Source: Bordetella hinzii LMG 13501 (GTDB taxonomy: Bacteria; Pseudomonadota; Gammaproteobacteria; Burkholderiales; Burkholderiaceae_B). From it: a stretch of 64,000 nt of DNA. Numbering within the stretch: position 1 is the first letter of the stretch; every line of letters begins with the position of its first letter. The position numbers and the translations under genes were made by a program. The notes beneath the pieces are model-generated. The model made no database searches, was not told where the DNA came from, and saw only the letters and a program-made list of their open reading frames with translations. Of the stretch, positions 28,367 to 40,905 are shown in pieces. The stretch lies in assembly GCF_001548475.1 (NCBI RefSeq), contig NZ_LRUJ01000007.1:1-64000 (forward strand), in the 5' to 3' direction.

Positions 28367-30814
28367 TCAGAAGGGAATATTCTGCGACCAGGGCTGCTGC
28401 GAGCTGCTGCCGAAGCTGGGGGCGGTGCGCACATTCTGGTTGCTGCCGCCCAGCCCGTTCAGGAAGTCGCCCAAGGCATCCTCGCCCGGCTGCGGCAGGC
28501 CCAGGCGGGCCACGGCCTGCCCGGGCGGGAATTCCGTGAAATAGTAATCGCCGTTTTCGGCCAGCAGGCCGTCCGGCCTGGGGCGTTGCTTGCCCTCGGG
28601 CACGCCTTTGAGGGTGTCCTGCATGTAATCCAGCCAGATCGGCAGCGCCACGCCGCCGCCCGTCTCGCGCGAACCCAGGGACTTGGGCTGGTCAAAACCC
28701 AGCCAAGCGGTGGCCACCAGATTGGGCGTATAGCCTGAGAACCAGGCGTCGACCGATTCGTTGGTGGTGCCGGTCTTGCCGGCGACATCGTTGCGCTTGA
28801 GCACGGCGCGGGCGCGCGCCGCGGTGCCGCTGGTGGCGACGCCGCGCAGCATGTCGTCCATCACCCAGGCCGTGCGTGGATCGATGGCGCGCGCGGCCTC
28901 GTCGCCGGCGATGACGGGACGGGCCTGCATCAGCACCTTGCCGCTGCTGTCGGTGACGTGATCGATCAGATAGGGCGTGACGCGGTAGCCGCCGTTGGCG
29001 AAGACCGCATAGGCGCCGGCCAGCTGCAGCGGCGTGACCGAGCCGGCGCCCAGGGCCAGCGGCAGCACCGCGGGCTGGCGCGCCTTGTCAAAGCCAAAGC
29101 GCGTCAGGTAGTCCTGGGCATATTGCGGGCCGATGGCCTGCAGGATGCGGATGGACACCATGTTCTTGGACTTGTACAGGCCCTGGCGCATGGTCAGCAT
29201 GGGCTCGTACTGGTTGCCGTAGTTCTTGGGATGCCAGGCCTTGGAGCCGGTCTGGGCGGCCGACAGCTCGAAAGGCTGGTCGGAGATCTGCGTGCCCGGG
29301 GTCAGGCCGCGCTCCAGCGAGGCGGCGTAGATGAAGGGCTTGATGTTAGAGCCCGGCTGGCGCCAGGCTTGGGTGACGCGGTTGAAGTTGCCGCGGTAGA
29401 AATCAAAGCCGCCGACCATGGCGCGGATGGCGCCATCCTGCGGCGAGAGCGCCACGAAAGCGGCCTGCACGGCGGGCATGTTGATGACTTCCCAGCCTTC
29501 ATCCCCCAGCTTGTGGATATAGACCACCGAGCCGCGCTGCAGGCGCTGCTCGGCCGAGGCCTTGGGATTCAGGGCGCGGGCCACCACGCCCAGCACCTTT
29601 TTGTCGGTGATGGTGATGATCTCGCGCGAACTGCGCGCCAGCTTGATCTCGGTCGGCGAGGCCGAGAGCACCACGGCGGTCAGCAGGTCGCCGCTGTCGG
29701 CGTACTTGTCGAACACGCCGTCCAGGAAGTCGTCCAGCGCCTGCGGATCTTTTTCGGTGCCCGGGGGCAGGTCGAGCTGGTCCTCCGGGCCCGGGTAGGG
29801 CGCGCGCCGGGTGTATTCCAGCACGCCGTCGCGCACGGCGCGGTAGGCCGACTCCTGGTCTTTGGAGGACACCGTGGTGTAGACATTGATGCCGCGCGAA
29901 TAGACGTTGTCCTGGTAGACGCCGTAGAGCAGTTGCCGCGCCAGCTCGGCCACGTATTCGCCATGGACGGCGTAGCCGCCGGCCGGTGTGCCTTCGGCCG
30001 ACTTCATGATGATGGGCTGGGCCAGCGCGGTCTTGTACTCGGGCTCGGTCAGGTAACCCAGCGAGTACATGCGGCCCAGCACATAGCGCTGGCGCAGTTC
30101 GGCGCGCGGACGGTTGGAGATGGGATTGAAGCGCGAGGGCGCCTTGGGGATGCCGGCCAGCATGGCGGCTTCGGCGGGCGTGACCTGCGACAGCGGCTTG
30201 CCGAAATAGGTGCGCGAGGCCGCGGCGAACCCGTAGGCGCGATGACCCAGATAGATCTGGTTCATGTAGAGCTCGAGGATCTGGTCCTTGGTGAGCTCGG
30301 ATTCGATCTTGAAAGTGAGTAGCAGTTCGTAGAACTTGCGCGAATAGGTCTTCTCGGACGACAGATAGAAGTTGCGCGCCACCTGCATGGTGATGGTGCT
30401 GGCGCCCTGCGTCTTGGACATATTGATGAGGTTGGTCAGGCCGGCGCGCACCACGCCGGTCCAGTCGATGCCGCCATGCTGATAGAAGCGGTCATCCTCG
30501 GCGGCAAGCACCGCCGACTTCATCACATCCGGGATCTCGTTGAAGCGCAGCACATTGCGGCGCTCTTCGCCGAATTCGCCGATCAGGACCTTGTCGGAGG
30601 TGTAGACGCGCAGCGGCACCCGCGGACGGTAGTCGGTCATGGCGTGCAGATCGGGCAGATTGGGCCAGGCCAGCGCCAGCGCCATGCCGCCTAGCACCAG
30701 GCCACACAGGGCCAGGCCGCCGAAAAAAATACCGGTCTTGACCAGAAACCGCAAAAACATCGAGCCGCCGGGGGCGGGCTGATCCTGCTTGGAAGAATTC
30801 GGACGCTTGCTCAT
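28367..30814 (-). CDS. mrcA: Penicillin-binding protein 1A (bifunctional transglycosylase/transpeptidase)
   Basis: 815 residues. A membrane anchor at about 22-50 is followed by a GT51 transglycosylase (EDDRFYQHGGIDWTG with the catalytic Glu; GASTITMQVARN; EILELYMNQIYLG-like stretch). The OB-like insert precedes the transpeptidase with the SxxK motif in QPGSNIKPF, KSKN as SxN, and KTGTTNES. It polymerises and cross-links peptidoglycan at the inner membrane. It is divergent from aroK-aroB, the typical proteobacterial arrangement. Confidence 0.96.
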   Translation of the reverse strand: MSKRPNSSKQDQPAPGGSMFLRFLVKTGIFFGGLALCGLVLGGMALALAWPNLPDLHAMTDYRPRVPLRVYTSDKVLIGEFGEERRNVLRFNEIPDVMKSAVLAAEDDRFYQHGGIDWTGVVRAGLTNLINMSKTQGASTITMQVARNFYLSSEKTYSRKFYELLLTFKIESELTKDQILELYMNQIYLGHRAYGFAAASRTYFGKPLSQVTPAEAAMLAGIPKAPSRFNPISNRPRAELRQRYVLGRMYSLGYLTEPEYKTALAQPIIMKSAEGTPAGGYAVHGEYVAELARQLLYGVYQDNVYSRGINVYTTVSSKDQESAYRAVRDGVLEYTRRAPYPGPEDQLDLPPGTEKDPQALDDFLDGVFDKYADSGDLLTAVVLSASPTEIKLARSSREIITITDKKVLGVVARALNPKASAEQRLQRGSVVYIHKLGDEGWEVINMPAVQAAFVALSPQDGAIRAMVGGFDFYRGNFNRVTQAWRQPGSNIKPFIYAASLERGLTPGTQISDQPFELSAAQTGSKAWHPKNYGNQYEPMLTMRQGLYKSKNMVSIRILQAIGPQYAQDYLTRFGFDKARQPAVLPLALGAGSVTPLQLAGAYAVFANGGYRVTPYLIDHVTDSSGKVLMQARPVIAGDEAARAIDPRTAWVMDDMLRGVATSGTAARARAVLKRNDVAGKTGTTNESVDAWFSGYTPNLVATAWLGFDQPKSLGSRETGGGVALPIWLDYMQDTLKGVPEGKQRPRPDGLLAENGDYYFTEFPPGQAVARLGLPQPGEDALGDFLNGLGGSNQNVRTAPSFGSSSQQPWSQNIPF

Positions 30815-30927
30815 CGCGGCGATTTTACGGTGATCTCTGTGTGCCTTCCGAGGTCTAATCGGAGGCGATGTAACAAAATAAATCTTTGTGGTAAGCGGGC
30901 AACTTGCGGCAATGGGATAATGCCGGC

Positions 30928-31563
30928 ATGAATCTTTCCGCTAACTTGTGCGCCGGCGCCGACGAGGGGCCGCCAGATCCGGCAGCCGCCCCCGCCGCGG
31001 CGGTCGGCGAATGCATCGAGCCCCTGGCGCAATTGCCTCACGATCTGCCGATTTTCCTGGTCGGCATGATGGGTGCGGGCAAGACCACCATCGGGCGCGG
31101 CCTGGCGCGGGCGCTGGGCCGTGAGTTTATCGATCTGGACCATGAGCTGGAGGCGCGTTGCGGCGTGCGCGTGCCCGTTATCTTCGAGATAGAGGGCGAA
31201 GCCGGCTTTCGCAGGCGGGAGTCCGCCGCATTGCAAGAGTGTACTCAACGCCGGGGGATAATTCTCGCCACCGGTGGCGGCGCCGTGCTGGCCGAGGAAA
31301 ATCGCCGCTTCCTGCGCGAACGCGGCATCGTCATGTATCTGCGCGCCAGTGTCGACGAGCTCTATCGCCGGACCTGCCGCGACCGCAACCGCCCGCTGCT
31401 GGCCACCGCCGATCCCCGCGGCACGCTGCGCGACCTGATGGTCAAGCGCGAACCGCTCTACAACGAAGTGGCCGACCTGGTGATCGAGACCGGCTCCACG
31501 CCCATCGCCACCCTGGTCAAGGCCATCCTGCCCAAGCTGCAAGCGTACGAGAAGAAGCTATGA
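30928..31563 (+). CDS. aroK: Shikimate kinase
   Basis: 211 residues. A P-loop [11 protein letters not shown] lies near residues 48-58, with [11 protein letters not shown] and TGGGAVL for shikimate binding and a lid DRNRPLL. It phosphorylates shikimate in aromatic amino acid synthesis. The first 40 or so residues are an alanine/proline-rich extension not found in short AroK proteins; no strong ribosome site supports the ATG, so a later start is possible. It overlaps aroB by 4 bases. Confidence 0.93.
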   Translation: MNLSANLCAGADEGPPDPAAAPAAAVGECIEPLAQLPHDLPIFLVGMMGAGKTTIGRGLARALGREFIDLDHELEARCGVRVPVIFEIEGEAGFRRRESAALQECTQRRGIILATGGGAVLAEENRRFLRERGIVMYLRASVDELYRRTCRDRNRPLLATADPRGTLRDLMVKREPLYNEVADLVIETGSTPIATLVKAILPKLQAYEKKL

Positions 31564-32642
31564 ATGTTGTCGAGGTCGATACCCCGGGCGGACGCTATCC
31601 CATCCGCATCGCCCCGGGTCGCCTGGATCGCCTGGATGAAAGCATCCCCGCCGATGCCACGGCCATTGCCATTGTCACCAATCCCACCGTCGCCGCGCTC
31701 TACGCCGAGCGGGCCGAAGCCGCGCTGGCGCGCACCGGCCGCAAGGTGCTGCGCATCGAACTGCCCGACGGCGAGGCCCACAAGGACTGGCAGACGCTGA
31801 ACCGGATCTTCGATGCCCTGCTGGAGCATCGCCTGGACCGGCGCGCCGTGCTGGTGGCGCTGGGCGGCGGCGTGATCGGCGACATGGCCGGCTTTGCCGC
31901 CGCGGTCTATATGCGCGGCATCCGTTTCGTCCAGGTGCCCACCACGCTGTTGTCCCAGGTCGATTCCTCGGTGGGCGGCAAGACCGCGGTCAACCATCCG
32001 CTGGGCAAGAATATGATCGGCGCCTTCTACCAGCCCGTTGCCGTGGAGATCGACACCGACGTGCTGGCCACGCTGCCGGCGCGCGAAGTCTCGGCTGGCC
32101 TGGCCGAGGTGATCAAGTACGGGCTCATCCTCGATGCCGGTTTCTGGGAGTGGTGCGAGGCGCATGTCGGCGAGCTGCGCGCGCTGCAGCCCGAGGCGCT
32201 GGCCTATGCCATCCGCCGTTCCTGCGAACTGAAGGCGCAGGTGGTGGGCAAGGACGAACGCGAGTCCGGCCTGCGCGCCATCCTCAACCTGGGCCACACG
32301 TTCGGCCACGCCATCGAGTCGGGCCTGGGCTATGGGCAGTGGCTGCATGGCGAGGCCGTGGGCTGCGGCCTGGTGCAGGCCGCCGAGCTCTCGGCCGAGG
32401 TCGACGGTTTTCCGCCGGCCGACGTGCGGCGCGTGCGCGCCCTGGTCCAGGCCATAGGCTGTCCCGTCGCGGCGCCGGACCTGGGCTTCGATCGCTGGAT
32501 TTCGCTCATGATGGTTGACAAGAAATCCGAAGCAGGTGAAATACGCTTTGTCTTGATGCCGCGTATCGGGCAGGCCGGTATGCGCACGGCGCCGGCGGCG
32601 GCCATACGCGCGGCGTTGGATCGAACAGTTCAGGCCAGCTAA
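31560..32642 (+). CDS. aroB: 3-dehydroquinate synthase
   Basis: 360 residues. NAD and metal sites are visible: [39 protein letters not shown] and the zinc ligands in [12 protein letters not shown]. It cyclises DAHP to 3-dehydroquinate, two steps upstream of AroK. The ATG overlaps the aroK TGA, giving coupled translation, the usual aroKB operon. Confidence 0.97.
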   Translation: MNVVEVDTPGGRYPIRIAPGRLDRLDESIPADATAIAIVTNPTVAALYAERAEAALARTGRKVLRIELPDGEAHKDWQTLNRIFDALLEHRLDRRAVLVALGGGVIGDMAGFAAAVYMRGIRFVQVPTTLLSQVDSSVGGKTAVNHPLGKNMIGAFYQPVAVEIDTDVLATLPAREVSAGLAEVIKYGLILDAGFWEWCEAHVGELRALQPEALAYAIRRSCELKAQVVGKDERESGLRAILNLGHTFGHAIESGLGYGQWLHGEAVGCGLVQAAELSAEVDGFPPADVRRVRALVQAIGCPVAAPDLGFDRWISLMMVDKKSEAGEIRFVLMPRIGQAGMRTAPAAAIRAALDRTVQAS

Positions 32643-32670
32643 ACGCAAGGAACGGGACGGTGATGTGCAA

Positions 32671-33798
32671 ATGAGTGAATTGGCTTCCTACGCATCCGAC
32701 CCGGCCCTGACGCGCGGCAGGCAGCACAAAGAGCCGGCCGCGCAAAACCGCAGCGAATTCCAGCGCGACCGCGACCGCATCATCCATTGCAACGCCTTCC
32801 GGCGCCTGGAGTACAAGACCCAGGTCTTCGTCAACCACGAAGGCGATCTGTTCCGCACGCGGCTCACGCACAGCCTGGAGGTGGCCCAGATCGCCCGCAC
32901 GCTGGCGCGCAGCCTGAGGCTGTCCGAAGATCTCACCGAAGCCATCTCCCTGGCCCATGACCTGGGGCACACGCCTTTCGGCCATGCCGGCCAGGACGAG
33001 CTCAACGCCTGCATGCGCGAGCTGGCGCCGCAGGCCGGCGGCTTCGAGCACAACCTGCAGAGCCTGCGCGTGGTCGATGAACTCGAAGAGCGCTATGCCG
33101 AGTTCAACGGGCTGAACCTGTGCTTCGAGACCCGGGAGGGCATCCTGAAACATTGCTCGGTGGCGCATGCGCGCCAGCTGGGCGAGGTGGGCGAGCGCTT
33201 CCTTTCCCGCACCCAGCCTTCGCTGGAGGCGCAGCTGGCCAACCTGGCCGACGAGATCGCCTACAACAATCACGATATCGATGACGGCCTGCGTTCCGGC
33301 CTGCTGACGCTGGAGCAGATGGGCCAGGTGGATTTCTTCGCCCGGCACTATGCCGAGGTCCGCGCCAGCTATCCGGACCTGGCGCCGCGGCGCGCCACGG
33401 CCGAGACGGTCCGGCGCATGATCAACACCCTCATCATGGACTTGACGGCCACCACCCTGGCCCGCATCCGCGATGCCGCGCCGGCCAGCGCCGACGATGT
33501 GCGCCGCGCCCCGCCGCTGGCCGGATTTTCCGAGCCGCTGCGCCGCGAGGCCGACGCCCTGAAGAAGTTCCTGTTCGACAACCTGTACCGCCACTATAAG
33601 GTGGTGCGCATGACGAGCAAGGCCAGGCGCATCGTGCGCGAGCTTTTCGAGGCCTTTCTCGGCGATCCGCGATTGTTGCCGCCGGATTACCGGCGCAGCG
33701 AGGAGCGCGACCAGGCGCGCGCGATCGCCGACTACATCGCCGGCATGACGGACCGCTATGCCATCGGCGAGCATCGGCGGCTTTTCGAGATGGGTTGA
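32671..33798 (+). CDS. dgt: Deoxyguanosinetriphosphate triphosphohydrolase-like protein
   Basis: 375 residues of the HD superfamily. Metal ligands lie in [13 protein letters not shown] and the HD pair of [15 protein letters not shown], with a third histidine/aspartate set in [13 protein letters not shown]. It is the shorter Dgt-like type, cleaving dNTPs to nucleoside and triphosphate. The downstream ATG was taken; a GTG two codons earlier is equally possible. It follows aroB by 28 bases, as in many beta-proteobacteria. Confidence 0.92.
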   Translation: MSELASYASDPALTRGRQHKEPAAQNRSEFQRDRDRIIHCNAFRRLEYKTQVFVNHEGDLFRTRLTHSLEVAQIARTLARSLRLSEDLTEAISLAHDLGHTPFGHAGQDELNACMRELAPQAGGFEHNLQSLRVVDELEERYAEFNGLNLCFETREGILKHCSVAHARQLGEVGERFLSRTQPSLEAQLANLADEIAYNNHDIDDGLRSGLLTLEQMGQVDFFARHYAEVRASYPDLAPRRATAETVRRMINTLIMDLTATTLARIRDAAPASADDVRRAPPLAGFSEPLRREADALKKFLFDNLYRHYKVVRMTSKARRIVRELFEAFLGDPRLLPPDYRRSEERDQARAIADYIAGMTDRYAIGEHRRLFEMG

Positions 33799-33808
33799 TG
33801 GGCGTTTC

Positions 33809-33852
33809 TCCCCCAATTGGGGGATGCGCCGCGCGCGCGTCCCCTCTAGTAT
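33809..33852 (+). promoter_or_regulatory. 16-bp perfect palindrome plus -10 box: candidate activator-dependent promoter
   Basis: TCCCCCAATTGGGGGA (33809-33824) is an exact palindrome. TAGTAT (33847-33852) can serve as a -10 box, with no -35 match at 16-18 bases. If transcription starts near 33859, the palindrome centre lies at about -42.5, the class II activator position. A LuxR-type gene lies 100 bases away and is a candidate regulator, by inference only. Confidence 0.4.
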
Positions 33853-33858
33853 GGCAGG

Positions 33859-33934
33859 GCACATTCGCCGTGCTTTCCCGCCCACTGTGATGCGATTCGG
33901 GGCAACCATCGCATCAGAGTCGGCGGGTTTTTTC
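33859..33934 (+). ncRNA. Candidate small RNA of about 76 nt
   Basis: A predicted transcript begins at the -10 box above and ends at the T run at 33928-33933. It would fold into a small 5' hairpin (GCAC/GTGC around ATTCGCC) and a long terminator stem. No credible reading frame lies inside. Alternatively this is simply the dgt terminator; only the promoter-like upstream argues for a separate RNA. Confidence 0.35.
33877..33934 (+). terminator. Strong Rho-independent terminator downstream of dgt
   Basis: Arms of 20 bases (33877-33896 and 33908-33927) pair with only two mismatches around an 11-base loop, then six T. The outer pairs are CCCGCC/GGCGGG. The T run is on the plus strand, so it ends dgt or the candidate small RNA, not luxR. 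Confidence 0.8.
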
Positions 33935-33960
33935 TTGCCCGCGCGCCCGAAGCGGGGCTG

Positions 33961-35034
33961 TCAGTAGGCCGGCATCGGGCTTTGGAGGGCGCTGACCAGG
34001 CGCATCAGGCCGGACTGGCGCTGCGTGCCGGTCTTTTGCAGCACCGCCTTGCTTTGTGTGCGCACGGTCTCGACCGAGATACCCAGTTGCCGGGCGGCCT
34101 GGGGCAGGGTGGCCCCGGCCATGAGCACCTCCAGCAGCCGGTATTCGGCTGCGCTCAGGCCGAACAGCGACTTCAACATGCTGCGGGCCGGGGGCGCGGG
34201 ATTCAGGTGGGTATGGACCAGCACCAGGGCCAGGCCCTGGCCCTCGCGGCCCCGGTAGGCCGGCGGGGCGGGCAAGGCCACGACATGGCTGCCATTGGGC
34301 AGGCGCAGGCCTTCGGCCATGGCCGCGCCCACGCTGCCGGTGGCCGAAGCCAGCACGCCCGACCATTGCGCGTTGCGCTCCAGTTGCTTGCCGTGGCGTG
34401 AATACCAGGATTCGCCGGCCAGGTTGGCCATCAGCAGGCGGCCCGAGGCGGCGACGAAAAGCAAGGGGGTGCCGAAGGTGTCCAGCGCGGCTTCGCCCAG
34501 GCTGGCGCGGCGCTCCAGCTCGCGCAGCCGCAGGCGCAGCTGCAGGGCTTTCTGCAGATGCGGCACCAGCCGGCCCAGCGCGCGCTCGTGCTGGTCATCG
34601 AAATGGCCGCGGCCGGGGCTGCGCTGGAAGGCGACCGTCCATTCGATATCGGGTTGGCGCAGGGCCTGGGTAAGCATCAGCGAGCCGATATCGTGCCGGT
34701 ACAGGAAGTCGTTGTAGAAGGGCGAACGGCGGATGCCATCGGGGCCGAAGGCCGGATAGTCGCGCAGGCAGCCGCCGGTGGGCACGGCGCGCGCCGCGCG
34801 CATGAAGTCGTCGATGCTGTGGTAATGGCTTTCGTATTCGTCCAGGGTGACGGTGGCCAGCCCGGCATTGTCGATCACCATGATGGCGTCGCTGGCGACA
34901 TTGCGCGCCAGCACGGCACAGCGGTCCGTATCCACGGCTTGCGCCGCCAGGGTCAGGGCCTGGCGCCATTGCTCCGTATCGGCAACACCCGCGTACAAGG
35001 CGCTGGCGATGCGTAATTCGTGGTCGGCGTCCAT
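33961..35034 (-). CDS. LuxR-family transcriptional regulator
   Basis: 357 residues. The C-terminal 65 form a LuxR/GerE helix-turn-helix (LSAAEYRLLEVLMAGATLPQAARQLGISVETVRTQSKAVLQKTG). The N-terminal 270 show no autoinducer-binding or receiver signature; a PAS-like stretch (LFVAASGRLLMANLAGESW) lies near 195-215. The signal is unknown. The neighbours do not show its regulon, although a palindromic site lies just past its 3' end and a nested inverted repeat just upstream. Confidence 0.85.
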   Translation of the reverse strand: MDADHELRIASALYAGVADTEQWRQALTLAAQAVDTDRCAVLARNVASDAIMVIDNAGLATVTLDEYESHYHSIDDFMRAARAVPTGGCLRDYPAFGPDGIRRSPFYNDFLYRHDIGSLMLTQALRQPDIEWTVAFQRSPGRGHFDDQHERALGRLVPHLQKALQLRLRLRELERRASLGEAALDTFGTPLLFVAASGRLLMANLAGESWYSRHGKQLERNAQWSGVLASATGSVGAAMAEGLRLPNGSHVVALPAPPAYRGREGQGLALVLVHTHLNPAPPARSMLKSLFGLSAAEYRLLEVLMAGATLPQAARQLGISVETVRTQSKAVLQKTGTQRQSGLMRLVSALQSPMPAY

Positions 35035-35045
35035 GGTGCAGCGTG

Positions 35046-35086
35046 TGTTTGAGCGTTGGGGCCGCAGGGCAGCCCCTTGTCAAACA
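35046..35086. repeat. Nested inverted repeat upstream of the LuxR gene
   Basis: Outer arms TGTTTGA and TCAAACA (7 bp, exact) enclose inner arms GGGGC and GCCCC. It starts 12 bases upstream of the luxR-type ATG and ends 53 bases short of the GST stop. It could be an operator, an mRNA hairpin or a terminator of the GST gene; no T run is present. Confidence 0.4.
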
Positions 35087-35139
35087 TACCCGATTTCTAT
35101 TTCAAATGTAACCGGGTTTGCGCCTAGGCGGAGACGGCT

Positions 35140-35793
35140 TCAGCGGTGGCTGCGATAGGGCTCGTCTTCGGGCACGAAGGTGGCCTCGGCCAGGGCGTCG
35201 CGCGTCCATTCGCGCATGGCGGGCAAGGCCTGCACCGCATCCATATAGTCGCGCACCGGGCCGGCGGCCGCCACGCCATAGGTCGTGAAGCGGGAGACGA
35301 CCGGCGCGTAGAAGGCATCGGCAATGCTGAAGCGGCCGAACAGGAAGGGCCCGCCGTGGCCGAACTCTGCCAGCGTGTCCTGCCAGATGGCCTGTACGCG
35401 CGAGATGTCCTGCTGGGCCGGACCGATGTCGATGCCGGGCAGGCTGGCCTCGATGTTCATGGGCAGCAGCCGGCGCAAATCGGTAAAGCCGCTGTGCATC
35501 TGGGCGGCCAGCGAGCGCGCCCTGGCGCGGGCGCGGGGCTGGGCCGGCCACATCTCCGGGTGGCGTTCGGCGGCGTATTCACAGATGGCCAGGGAGTCCC
35601 AGACGGCGAAATCCCCGTCAAGCAGCACGGGCACCAGGCCGGCCGGCGTCACGCCGCCCAGCCGCTGGCCGAAGGCTTCGGTGAACAGCCCCAGTTTCTG
35701 CTCGCGGAAAGGCACGCCGGCGGCGCGCAGCGCCAGCCAGGCGCGCAAGGACCAGGAGGAGTAATTCTTATTGCCTATCAGCAGGGTGTACAT
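35140..35793 (-). CDS. Glutathione S-transferase family protein
   Basis: 217 residues. The thioredoxin-like N-domain (MYTLLIGNKNYSSWSLRAWLALR) contains the SSWS stretch with a candidate catalytic serine of zeta/YfcF-type GSTs, then GLVPVLLDGDFAVWDSLAICEY with the glutathione-binding cis-proline. The all-helical C-domain includes FSIADAFYAPVV. Substrate unknown. It lies 41 bases from the uvrA stop on the same strand. Confidence 0.88.
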   Translation of the reverse strand: MYTLLIGNKNYSSWSLRAWLALRAAGVPFREQKLGLFTEAFGQRLGGVTPAGLVPVLLDGDFAVWDSLAICEYAAERHPEMWPAQPRARARARSLAAQMHSGFTDLRRLLPMNIEASLPGIDIGPAQQDISRVQAIWQDTLAEFGHGGPFLFGRFSIADAFYAPVVSRFTTYGVAAAGPVRDYMDAVQALPAMREWTRDALAEATFVPEDEPYRSHR

Positions 35794-35834
35794 GGTATGG
35801 GTCTCGGCAGGCCACGAGGTCGTGGTGATCCAGT

Positions 35835-38693
<2,859 letters not shown>

Positions 38694-38872
38694 TCCGCGT
38701 CCTTCCTTGCCCGCCCGCGGCAAGCGGGCCGGGTTTAAGCAGTTTCAAAGGCCAACTTGGTACTATAGCGCGCCGAGCCGTTCGGAGTGATGGCGCCCCT
38801 GCGCGCAGCCCGGCGGCCGGCGATCTTTCCACTTGGCGCGGCCGGCGCCTACCTAGACACAACAAGAGATAC

Positions 38873-40057
38873 ATGGCGGAACACCCGAAGCTGAAACTGA
38901 CCTCGTCCGAGCGCCGCGCCAGCGTAGCCCTGGCCGGGCTGTTCGCCTGCCGCATGTTGGGTCTGTTCCTGCTGCTGCCCGTGTTCGCCGTCGCGGCCCG
39001 GGGCTTGCCCGGCGGCGAGGACCCGGCCCGTGTCGGCCTGGCCCTGGGCATGTACGGCCTGACCCAGGCCATCATGCAAATCCCCTTCGGACTGGCTTCG
39101 GACCGCTGGGGGCGCCGCCCCGTGGTGGTCGCCGGCCTGCTTCTCTTTATTGCCGGCAGCGTGGTCTGCGCCCGCGCCGACGATGTGTTCTGGATCACCA
39201 TCGGCCGCGCCATCCAGGGCGCCGGAGCCATTTCCGCCGCCGTGACGGCCTGGCTGGCCGACGCCACGCGCGACGAAGTCCGCACCCGGGCCATGGCCAT
39301 GGTCGGCGCTTCCATCGGCCTGTCCTTTGCGCTGTCCCTGGTGCTGGCGCCCCTGCTGGTGGGGTGGTGGGGCTTGCACGGCCTGTTCTGGACCATCGCC
39401 TGCCTGGGCCTGGCCAGCCTGGCCGTGGCCCGCTGGGTGGTGCCCGTGGTGCCGCTGACCCAGGCCCGCAGCATGCAGCGGGCGCGTGCCGGCGAGGTCC
39501 TGCTGCATGGCGAACTGCTGCGCCTGAACTTCGGCGTCTTTGTCCTGCACCTCATCCAGGTGGCGCTCTTCGTGGTCGTGCCCTCCCTGCTGGCCCGTAC
39601 CGGCGGCCTGGACCTGGGAGCGCTGTGGCACGTTTATCTGCCGGTCATCCTGCTGTCCTTCGTCTGCATGGTGCCGGTCATCTTCATGGCCGAAAAACAC
39701 CGCGCGCATCGCGCGGCCCTGCGCGCCGCCGTGGCCGGGCTGGCCGTGGTCTGCGCCCTGCTGCCCCTGGCCTCCCAGTCCTTCCTGCCGCTGGCCCTTG
39801 CCCTGACGGGCTTTTTCGTGGCCTTCAACATCCTGGAGGCCTTGCAGCCCTCGCTGGTTTCCCGCGTGGCCCCGCAGCAATACAAGGGCCTGGCCCTGGG
39901 GTTCTACAACACCGCCCAGGCCGCGGGCCTGTTTGCCGGCGGCGCCCTGGGCGGCTGGCTGGCCGCCCGGACCGGCCCGGACGGCGTCTTCCTGGCCGCC
40001 GCTGTTTTGTCCCTGTTTTGGCTGGCCGCCGCCTGGGCCATGAAACCCCTGCGCTGA
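38873..40057 (+). CDS. MFS transporter (YajR-like drug/H+ antiporter family)
   Basis: A 394-residue, twelve-span major facilitator. The loop 2/3 motif GLASDRWGRRPVVV is the family signature, and motif C-like glycines follow in span 5 (GASIGLSFALSLVLAP). It lacks the C-terminal domain of E. coli YajR. Substrate unknown. Divergent from uvrA and upstream of ssb, a conserved beta-proteobacterial trio. Confidence 0.9.
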   Translation: MAEHPKLKLTSSERRASVALAGLFACRMLGLFLLLPVFAVAARGLPGGEDPARVGLALGMYGLTQAIMQIPFGLASDRWGRRPVVVAGLLLFIAGSVVCARADDVFWITIGRAIQGAGAISAAVTAWLADATRDEVRTRAMAMVGASIGLSFALSLVLAPLLVGWWGLHGLFWTIACLGLASLAVARWVVPVVPLTQARSMQRARAGEVLLHGELLRLNFGVFVLHLIQVALFVVVPSLLARTGGLDLGALWHVYLPVILLSFVCMVPVIFMAEKHRAHRAALRAAVAGLAVVCALLPLASQSFLPLALALTGFFVAFNILEALQPSLVSRVAPQQYKGLALGFYNTAQAAGLFAGGALGGWLAARTGPDGVFLAAAVLSLFWLAAAWAMKPLR

Positions 40058-40197
40058 TCGCATCGCGCCCGAGGCGGCGGGCCGGTCCGGACAGCCGCAT
40101 CATCGTTTGGTCACAGTCCGACATGGCGCAGGCTGCCGATATCGTCGATAATGGCGGTTACTCCAGGCCTTAACCGGACTTTCGGGTCCGCCACCGA

Positions 40198-40231
40198 CGC
40201 CGGTCTTCTGCATGAGACCGGCGTGTTTGTT
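40198..40231 (+). terminator. Hairpin with T-rich tail before ssb
   Basis: CGCCGGTCT and AGACCGGCG form a 9-bp stem around TCTGCATG, followed by TGTTTGTT. It lies 140 bases after the MFS stop and 89 before ssb, so it ends the MFS message or attenuates ssb. Confidence 0.55.
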
Positions 40232-40319
40232 AAGGCCTTCGTCTTGAACAGGTTTTACGTTGGGCGCTGCCGGCGCCGTCCCCCCGGGCGGCAGGCAGAT
40301 CACAACAGAGGGGCATCGC

Positions 40320-40829
40320 ATGGCATCGGTCAACAAAGTCATTCTCGTCGGCAACCTGGGGCGCGACCCCGAGGTCCGCTATAGCCCGGACGGCGCGGCA
40401 ATCTGCAATCTTTCGCTGGCCACCACCTCGCAATGGAAGGACAAGGCCTCCGGCGAGCGCCGCGAAGAGACCGAATGGCATCGCGTCGTCATGTACAACC
40501 GCTTGGCCGAGATCGCCGGCGAATACCTCAAGAAAGGCCGCTCGGTCTACATCGAGGGCCGCCTGAAGACCCGCAAGTGGCAGGACAAGGATACCGGCGC
40601 CGACCGCTACAGCACCGAAATCGTCGCCGACCAGATGCAGATGCTGGGCGGCCGCGACGGCGGTGACGGCGGCAACTATGGCGGCGGTGGCGGCGGCTAC
40701 GACGAGGCGCCGCGCCAGCAGCGCGCCGCGGCCCAGCGTCCGGCCCCTGCCCAGCGCCCGGCCCCGGCCGCGCCCATGGGCGGCGGCGCGGCCAACCTCG
40801 CGGACATGGACGACGATATTCCGTTCTGA
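40320..40829 (+). CDS. ssb: Single-stranded DNA-binding protein
   Basis: 169 residues. The N-terminal OB fold ([47 protein letters not shown]) tetramerises on ssDNA. A glycine/proline/glutamine-rich linker follows at about 113-155, then the acidic tip MDDDIPF, which recruits replication and repair proteins. Full length. The upstream in-frame codons precede the AGAGGGG ribosome site. Confidence 0.97.
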   Translation: MASVNKVILVGNLGRDPEVRYSPDGAAICNLSLATTSQWKDKASGERREETEWHRVVMYNRLAEIAGEYLKKGRSVYIEGRLKTRKWQDKDTGADRYSTEIVADQMQMLGGRDGGDGGNYGGGGGGYDEAPRQQRAAAQRPAPAQRPAPAAPMGGGAANLADMDDDIPF

Positions 40830-40870
40830 GGTTCCGGAGAGCCGCGACCGGCAATCGTGCTCACGATGAC

Positions 40871-40905
40871 AGGCCTGAACCCGGCTACTCGGGGTCAGGC
40901 CTTCT
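40871..40905 (+). terminator. Probable ssb terminator
   Basis: AGGCCTGA and TCAGGCCT form the stem base, extended inward by CCC/GGG after a bulged A; a short TTCTC follows. It lies 41 bases after the ssb stop. Confidence 0.6.

Noticed and set aside
38694-38872. Possible LexA (SOS) box for uvrA, and likewise upstream of ssb
   Set aside because: No CTGT-N8-ACAG-like palindrome was found in either upstream region by eye.
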